A DNA stretch of 9,171 bases from positions 1-9,171 of the forward strand of contig JAGNOY010000059.1 in assembly GCA_017989935.1 (NCBI GenBank). Direction: 5' to 3'. Positions 4,772 through 9,171 of the stretch are shown piece after piece (position 1 is the stretch's first letter; every line of letters starts with the position of its first letter). A program made the position numbers and the translations under genes. The DNA is from Chitinophagaceae bacterium (lineage in GTDB: Bacteria > Bacteroidota > Bacteroidia > Chitinophagales > Chitinophagaceae). Under the pieces are notes generated by a model that worked only from the letters and a program-made list of their open reading frames with translations, made no database searches and had not been told where the DNA came from.

Positions 4772-7057
4772 TTAAACTTGAGCAGCTCTTTTCTTTTTTA
4801 CATAAGCGTCAACGGCTGCAATTGCTACCATGTTCACGATTTGTCTTACAGTGCTTCCGAGTTGTAAAACATGCACCGATTTATGTAAACCTAAAAGTAT
4901 AGGGCCAATGGCTTCTGAATTTCCTAGCTCCATCATCAAGTGGTAGGCAATATTACCTGCAGCTAAATTCGGGAAAATTAAAATGTTAGGCTTGTTATTG
5001 ATCAAGCTACTGAAAGGGTAATTTTCTTTCAATAATTCGTTATTAAAAGCTACGCTTGCCTGAACTTCACCATCTACAATTAACTCAGGATGTTCGTTAT
5101 GGAGTATTTGAACAGCTTCGCGAATTTTTTTCGATTCAGTGAGGTTGCTTGCTCCGAAATTAGAATATGACAGTAAAGCTACCCTTGGTTTTACATTCAT
5201 GTTTCGTAAGTTTTCTGCAGCAAGTAAAGTAATATTTACTAAGTCTTGCGCACTTGGAAACTCATTAATCGTAGTGTCTGCAAAGCATATCGGGCCACGT
5301 TTTGTTAGCATGATATACATGCCCGCTATCTTTTTTGTGTTCGGCGCAATGCCTATAATTTCTAAAACAGGTCTTAGTGTATCAGGATACTTTCTGGTGA
5401 GTCCTGTAATTAATGCATCTGCTTCACCATGTTCGACCATCATGCATCCAAAATAATTTCTTTCGCGCATGATTTTTTTTGCTTCATATAAATTATATCC
5501 TTTGCGTCCACGTTTTTCAAAAAGAATCTCTCCGTAAAGATTTCTTTTTTCATCATGTTCTTCAGCTTTTGGATCTATAATTTCTACTTGATCAAGTTCA
5601 AGATGGTTTTCGAGTATGAGGTGTTTAATTTTTTTAGCGTTGCCTAATAAAATAGGAATAGCGATACCTTCATCCTTGACAATTTGCGCAGCTTTTAAGG
5701 TTTTGAAATTTTCTGCATCAGCAAACACGACTTTTTGTTTGTATAATTTAGCCTTATTGATAACGACTTTCAAAATATTATCGTCGCTGCCTAATCGATT
5801 GTTTAGTTCTTCTTCGTATTTTTTCCAATCAGGAATTTGTTGGGCTACCTTGCTTTTTACAGCTGCTTTGGCAACTGCCAATGATACAACTGAAAGCAAT
5901 CGCGGGTCCATTGGTTTAGGAATAATATAAGTTGGACCATAACTCATATTTTTTTCTTCATAGGCCATATTTACCATATCAGGTACTGGCAGTTTTGCTA
6001 AGGATGCCAACGCTTTTACCGCTGCAAGCTTCATGTCTTCATTAATAGTTTTTGCACGAACATCTAAAGCGCCTCTGAAGATATATGGGAATCCGAGTAC
6101 ATTATTTACTTGATTAGGATAGTCACTGCGTCCCGTAGCCATGATTACATCTGGTCTGGCTTTGATAGCAGTTTCATAATCAATTTCAGGATCAGGGTTC
6201 GCAAGGGCAAATACTATTGGGTTTTTAGCCATGCCTTTTAGCATTTTAGCATTTACGATACCGCCTTTTGAAAGTCCGATAAAAACATCAGCCTCTTTCA
6301 TAGCTTCTTCAAGCGATTTTATTTTTCTTGAAGTGGCGTATTTTTTTTTCATGTTGTCTAAGTCATTGCGACTAGTTGTAATAGCACCTTTGCTATCAAA
6401 CATGACAATATTCTCTATTTTTACACCCAATTTTACATAGAGGTTGCAACAAGCCATAGCAGAAGCTCCGGCCCCACTCACAACAACTTTCACGTTTTTC
6501 ATTTGCTTGCCTTGAAGTTCAGTGGCATTCAACAAAGCTGCAGATGAGATGATGGCTGTACCATGTTGGTCGTCATGCATGATTGGAATGTTCAATTCCT
6601 TTTTGAGTCGTTGCTCAATTTCAAAACATTCAGGCGCTTTTATATCTTCTAAATTGATGCCCCCAAAAGTTGGTTCAAGCGCTTTGACTGTTCTGATAAA
6701 TTCATCTACATTTTTCGTGTCGAGTTCAATATCAAATACATCAATATCTGCATAAATTTTAAAAAGTAATCCTTTGCCTTCCATAACAGGTTTGGATGCT
6801 AAAGGCCCTATATCGCCAAGTCCTAAAACAGCCGTGCCATTACTGATTACTGCGACTAAATTTCCCTTGGCTGTGTATTTGTATACATCTTCTGGATTCT
6901 TAGCTATTTCTCTGCAAGGCTCAGCAACACCGGGAGAATAAGCAAGTGCAAGGTCGCGTTGTGTTTTGGTTTCTTTGGTAGGAACAACTTCAATTTTTCC
7001 TGGTTTGCCTTTTGAATGATAATCAAGGGCGTCTATTTTGCGTATATTAATTTTCAT
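4772..7057 (-). CDS. maeB: NADP-dependent malic enzyme fused to a phosphotransacetylase-like domain (MaeB)
   Basis: This 761-residue cytoplasmic enzyme oxidatively decarboxylates L-malate to pyruvate and CO2, making NAD(P)H. Its length matches the usual MaeB size of about 760. The malic domain (about 1-425) shows YSPGVAEPC (40-48, with the catalytic Tyr), the Lys region KPVMEGKGLLFK (89-100), the metal-binding NLEDIKAPECF (135-145) and HDDQHGTAI (161-169), the nucleotide-binding GAGASA (195-200), and ANPDPEI (286-292). The C-terminal domain (about 430-761) is PTA-like: FADAEN (445-450), YSNFGAS (631-637), VDGEVQASVAF (661-671), FPNLAAGNIAYHLM (695-708), AIGPILLGL (716-724). Where active Pta has a Ser-Arg pair (..SRG.T..), this protein reads LQLGSTV (731-737), so acetyl-phosphate chemistry is unlikely; in MaeB proteins this domain is known to sense acetyl-CoA. 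NADP preference is inferred from the family. ATG at 7057 fits the family N-terminus. Confidence 0.96.
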   Translation of the reverse strand: MKINIRKIDALDYHSKGKPGKIEVVPTKETKTQRDLALAYSPGVAEPCREIAKNPEDVYKYTAKGNLVAVISNGTAVLGLGDIGPLASKPVMEGKGLLFKIYADIDVFDIELDTKNVDEFIRTVKALEPTFGGINLEDIKAPECFEIEQRLKKELNIPIMHDDQHGTAIISSAALLNATELQGKQMKNVKVVVSGAGASAMACCNLYVKLGVKIENIVMFDSKGAITTSRNDLDNMKKKYATSRKIKSLEEAMKEADVFIGLSKGGIVNAKMLKGMAKNPIVFALANPDPEIDYETAIKARPDVIMATGRSDYPNQVNNVLGFPYIFRGALDVRAKTINEDMKLAAVKALASLAKLPVPDMVNMAYEEKNMSYGPTYIIPKPMDPRLLSVVSLAVAKAAVKSKVAQQIPDWKKYEEELNNRLGSDDNILKVVINKAKLYKQKVVFADAENFKTLKAAQIVKDEGIAIPILLGNAKKIKHLILENHLELDQVEIIDPKAEEHDEKRNLYGEILFEKRGRKGYNLYEAKKIMRERNYFGCMMVEHGEADALITGLTRKYPDTLRPVLEIIGIAPNTKKIAGMYIMLTKRGPICFADTTINEFPSAQDLVNITLLAAENLRNMNVKPRVALLSYSNFGASNLTESKKIREAVQILHNEHPELIVDGEVQASVAFNNELLKENYPFSSLINNKPNILIFPNLAAGNIAYHLMMELGNSEAIGPILLGLHKSVHVLQLGSTVRQIVNMVAIAAVDAYVKKKRAAQV

Positions 7058-7404
7058 GAATTCAATTGCCTTTTATGATAGAAGAATATCGGTGTACTTC
7101 AAAGAGAATACCATTCTAGTCCTCAATAAATTTAGAAGGTAAATGTACTAAAAGATTTCTTTGGCATAGAAACTATAGGTTGAATCTTAGAAAAAACAAG
7201 GTGTGTTCAAAATTCAATGTAAAAACTGTTCATAAAACATAGGACTGTTTATAATGTTTTTTAAAGTAGATGTTTTGTTATTATAATGCTTAGAAATTTG
7301 TTTTTGAGCGACTAATTAGATAGCTGTATTGGAGTAACATGAAAATTTGATAGGCCATTGTTTAATAAACAGGGATTTTTTTATTGAAATGAATATTGTG
7401 TGAT
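7058..7404. other. AT-rich intergenic region upstream of maeB
   Basis: This 347-bp region holds no ORF or RNA gene that I can support. A weak minus-strand -7-like TACATTTA lies at 7140-7147, which would give maeB a leader of roughly 75 bases, but no well-spaced TTG accompanies it. A direct repeat (actgttcataa / actgtttataa, 7225-7235 and 7244-7254) is the only other structure noticed. Confidence 0.5.
7225..7254. repeat. Short direct repeat upstream of maeB
   Basis: actgttcataa (7225-7235) and actgtttataa (7244-7254) differ at one base and start 19 bases apart, close to two helical turns. They could be paired sites for a regulator, but may be chance in AT-rich DNA. Confidence 0.25.
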
Positions 7405-8157
7405 TTATTTTCTAGAGCATTTAGTATGTAGGTGCCACTTTATTTCTTTAACAGACAAAGGGTCTCCCCAAGCTTTTTCAAGATCTGCTTGTATAATATC
7501 TATCGGATTTTTTTGATGCAAGCGTATGTAATTTTGCACGCCACTCCAACTAAACATATAATTCATCACTTCTTCTAAATTATAGTTGGCTTTGCAAATA
7601 AAATTAGGCGTAGATATAGGCTCGAAAGGAAGTATTAGTGATTGATACTTGTCATACCAATTCATTTTGGCTCCCTCATGCCAATAATCTACTAAATACT
7701 CAAAATTGAAATAATCGATAATTTGATCTACTTCAATATTGACCTTACATCCACCGTAACTCCATGCAAATAAAACTCCCTTTGTTTTCAGTACCCTGTC
7801 AGCTTCCTTGAAAAATGCCGGTTGATCGAACCAGTGAATGGCTGTCGCTATAGTGATCAAATCAACGCTAGAATTAGCCAAACTAGTCGATTCGGCAAAT
7901 TCTTTTTTGTATTCGATGTTTTCTTGTTGAATGGCATGTTTTAATTGTTCATCACTTAGGTCTGTGGCATAAACATGATCGAAAAATTTAGCTAGTTCAT
8001 TGGCTGCTTGTCCATTTCCTGTAGCCACATCCCAAACAAAATTAGTTTTTTGTACTATTTCTTTTATAAATGTAAAAAGTTCAGCAGGGTACTTAGGTCT
8101 GTATCGTGCATAATGTGAAGCTTGTTGAGAAAAAAAATCCTTGAACATTTCAAGCAT
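7405..8157 (-). CDS. Class I SAM-dependent methyltransferase
   Basis: This 250-residue cytoplasmic methyltransferase belongs to the family that begins QASHYARYRPKYP (residues 11-23). It has the SAM-binding motif I VWDVATGNGQ (41-50), motif II acidic residue in YATDLS (63-68, Asp66), and ITIATAIHWFD (101-111). These are followed by RVLKTKGVLFAWSYG (121-135) and a C-terminal half with YWHEGAK and FSWSGVQNYI typical of the family. The methyl acceptor is unknown; relatives are annotated only as methyltransferase type 11-like. The frame stays open for 16 further codons to 8205, but those overlap the divergent promoter and clpS start, so I chose ATG 8157; ATG 8148 is also possible and would suit a -7-like TACATTTA at 8157-8164. 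It is not obviously linked in function to maeB downstream. Confidence 0.85.
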   Translation of the reverse strand: MLEMFKDFFSQQASHYARYRPKYPAELFTFIKEIVQKTNFVWDVATGNGQAANELAKFFDHVYATDLSDEQLKHAIQQENIEYKKEFAESTSLANSSVDLITIATAIHWFDQPAFFKEADRVLKTKGVLFAWSYGGCKVNIEVDQIIDYFNFEYLVDYWHEGAKMNWYDKYQSLILPFEPISTPNFICKANYNLEEVMNYMFSWSGVQNYIRLHQKNPIDIIQADLEKAWGDPLSVKEIKWHLHTKCSRK

Positions 8158-8173
8158 AAATGTAATATTTTTG
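8141..8173 (+). promoter_or_regulatory. Promoter of clpS-aat
   Basis: TTG (8141-8143) is followed after 22 bases by TATTTTTG (8166-8173), the same spacing as at the carboxylase promoter. Transcription would start near 8178, leaving a leader of only about a dozen bases before the TTG start at 8191. The element lies across the 5' end of the divergent methyltransferase gene, so it overlaps that gene's coding or leader sequence. Confidence 0.6.
8157..8164 (-). promoter_or_regulatory. Possible -7 element for the methyltransferase
   Basis: The minus strand reads TACATTTA, one base off TAnnTTTG, separated from the divergent clpS -7 element by a single base. Its last base is the A of ATG 8157, so if used it would favour ATG 8148 as start. 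No well-placed TTG lies upstream. Confidence 0.25.
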
Positions 8174-8190
8174 CGTGGAAAATTATTGTA

Positions 8191-8481
8191 TTGAAATTTA
8201 GTCAAACAGAAGAAGCGTTAGACATTGACGTATTAGAGGATATAGGATATTCTTTTAATTTAATTGTATGGAACGATGAAATTAATACCTTTGAATGGGT
8301 GATTAGTGCGCTCATAGACTTGTGTGGACATGAAAGAGAGCAGGCAGAGCAGTGTACCTTGATTATTCATTTTAAAGGAAAGTGTGCAGTAAAATCAGGA
8401 GATTATGACACCTTGAAGCCAATTTGTGATGGGATCACAGCCCGAGGTATTGGAGCAACTATCGAAGAGTTTGTTGGATGA
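8191..8481 (+). CDS. clpS: ATP-dependent Clp protease adaptor ClpS
   Basis: This 96-residue cytoplasmic adaptor binds proteins with destabilising N-terminal residues and hands them to a Clp ATPase (ClpA or ClpC). Family marks are FNLIVWNDEINTFEWVI (22-38), HEREQAEQCTLIIHFKGKC (47-65), and VKSGDYDTLKPICD (67-80). Asn28, Asp29 and His60 correspond to E. coli Asn34, Asp35 and His66, which hold the substrate's alpha-amino group. The gatekeeper Met40 of E. coli aligns with Phe34 here. The frame is open back to ATG 8122, but that start lies upstream of the promoter and inside the divergent gene. Between promoter and conserved core the only standard in-frame start is TTG 8191 (ATT at 8182 or 8185 are rarer options). 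It is followed after 27 bases by aat, clearly one transcription unit. Confidence 0.92.
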   Translation: MKFSQTEEALDIDVLEDIGYSFNLIVWNDEINTFEWVISALIDLCGHEREQAEQCTLIIHFKGKCAVKSGDYDTLKPICDGITARGIGATIEEFVG

Positions 8482-8508
8482 GATTAATTAATTAACCCGC
8501 AATTTGGC

Positions 8509-9144
8509 ATGTCTCCGATAAAACAACTCTTAGAATTTCCGTCTGTTGAACTTGCTGATGAGGATGGTTTATTAGCTATAGGAGGCGATTTAAGTGTCGC
8601 TAGATTACAACTGGCATACAAGTCGGGTATTTTTCCTTGGTATTCAGAAGGAGAACCCATTTTATGGTATGCACCTGACCCTAGATTTGTGCTTTTCCCT
8701 GATGAACTTATTATATCAAAAAGTATGAAAAAGATATTAGGCTCTTCGAAATTTTCATTTACAATGAATCATGCTTTTGAAAGAGTCATTAAATCTTGTA
8801 AAGAAATTAATAGGGTAGATCAAGAGGGTACATGGATAACTGAGGCGATGGAGCAAGCCTATATACAATTGCATAAGAATGGCCTCGCAATTAGCGGGGA
8901 ATGTTGGTTTGAAGGTAAGCTGGTTGGAGGCTTGTATGGCGTACTAACAGGATCTGTTTTTTGTGGAGAAAGTATGTTTAGTTCAATGTCAAATGCTAGT
9001 AAATTTGCTTTCATTCATTTGGTACAAGAGCTAACAGTAAAAGGAATTAAACTAATAGATTGTCAAATAGAAACAGCTCACTTAAAAAGTTTGGGTGCGA
9101 AATTTATTTCAAGATCAACCTATATTGATTTCTTAAAAGAATAG
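8509..9144 (+). CDS. aat: Leucyl/phenylalanyl-tRNA--protein transferase (Aat)
   Basis: This 211-residue cytoplasmic enzyme transfers Leu or Phe from aminoacyl-tRNA to N-terminal Lys/Arg of proteins, creating the primary N-degron that ClpS recognises. Diagnostic motifs in order are GLLAIGGDLS (20-29), SGIFPWY (39-45), WYAPDPRFVLFP (53-64), TWITEAMEQAYIQLHKNG (108-125), ECWFEGKLVGGLYGV (131-145), FCGESMFS (151-158), and LIDCQIETAHLKSLGA (182-197). Glu154 and Gln186 fall where E. coli Glu156 and Gln188 act. It is a little shorter than the E. coli protein (234 residues) but both termini look complete. AISGE (127-131) replaces the more usual AHSVE. ATG 8509 is the first in-frame start and lies 27 bases after clpS. 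No separate promoter is seen, so it is probably co-transcribed with clpS. The stop at 9142-9144 is 27 bases from the window end. Confidence 0.95.
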   Translation: MSPIKQLLEFPSVELADEDGLLAIGGDLSVARLQLAYKSGIFPWYSEGEPILWYAPDPRFVLFPDELIISKSMKKILGSSKFSFTMNHAFERVIKSCKEINRVDQEGTWITEAMEQAYIQLHKNGLAISGECWFEGKLVGGLYGVLTGSVFCGESMFSSMSNASKFAFIHLVQELTVKGIKLIDCQIETAHLKSLGAKFISRSTYIDFLKE

Positions 9145-9171
9145 AATCTTTATTTGCTTAAATGAATTTTA

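Noticed and set aside
5139..6755. Four plus-strand open frames of 69-105 codons (5139-5456, 5616-5930, 6231-6440, 6522-6755)
   Set aside because: All are antisense to conserved maeB sequence and have no recognisable protein content.
8122..8190. Upstream ATG extension of clpS
   Set aside because: It lies before the predicted promoter and within the divergent methyltransferase gene, and the added residues have no ClpS similarity.
8158..8205. 16-codon N-terminal extension of the methyltransferase
   Set aside because: It would cross the clpS promoter and start codon; the family N-terminus fits a start at 8157 or 8148.
1..9171. CRISPR array, tRNA or rRNA genes
   Set aside because: No regularly spaced direct repeats and no cloverleaf or rRNA-like stretch were recognised on either strand.

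Overview
The window looks like chromosomal DNA from a low-GC member of the Bacteroidota. Three things point there: a secreted protein with a type IX secretion (PorSS/T9SS) C-terminal sorting domain, promoter-like TTG/TAnnTTTG sequences placed very close to start codons with no Shine-Dalgarno motifs, and Bacteroidota-like versions of MaeB, ClpS and the acyl-CoA carboxylase beta subunit. Genus or family cannot be decided from the sequence alone.

Layout. 1-733 (minus) is the N-terminal 244 codons of a propionyl-CoA-type carboxylase beta subunit, cut by the window edge. 734-1092 is an intergenic stretch containing a GC-rich, hairpin-forming island (848-942). 1093-3177 (plus) is a large secreted seven-repeat protein with a T9SS tail. 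3178-3446 is non-coding with two palindromes. 3447-4680 is the most striking part: a 1,234-bp unit on the minus strand that has the anatomy of an integron gene cassette. It holds one lipoprotein gene with regulator-propeller repeats, followed by an attC-like site whose outer arm is completed only by the other end of the unit. 4772-7057 (minus) is maeB, a malic enzyme fused to a phosphotransacetylase-like domain. 7058-7404 is AT-rich intergenic DNA. 7405-8157 (minus) is a class I SAM methyltransferase. It is divergent, across only 33 bp, from clpS (8191-8481, plus) and aat (8509-9144, plus).

How the genes fit together. clpS and aat form an N-degron pair: Aat adds Leu/Phe to N-terminal Lys/Arg, and ClpS delivers such proteins to a Clp protease. 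MaeB and the carboxylase are central carbon enzymes acting around pyruvate, malate, acetyl-CoA and propionyl-CoA. The cassette-like lipoprotein gene lies just downstream of maeB in the same orientation. I see neither a promoter of its own nor a terminator before it, so read-through from maeB is plausible.

The main discovery candidate is the solitary cassette with an unusual R-box core (GTTATCGGCT / AGCCGATAAC), in a window that has no integrase and no second cassette. Everything else is mostly ordinary chromosomal housekeeping content, with some compact promoter arrangements worth checking.
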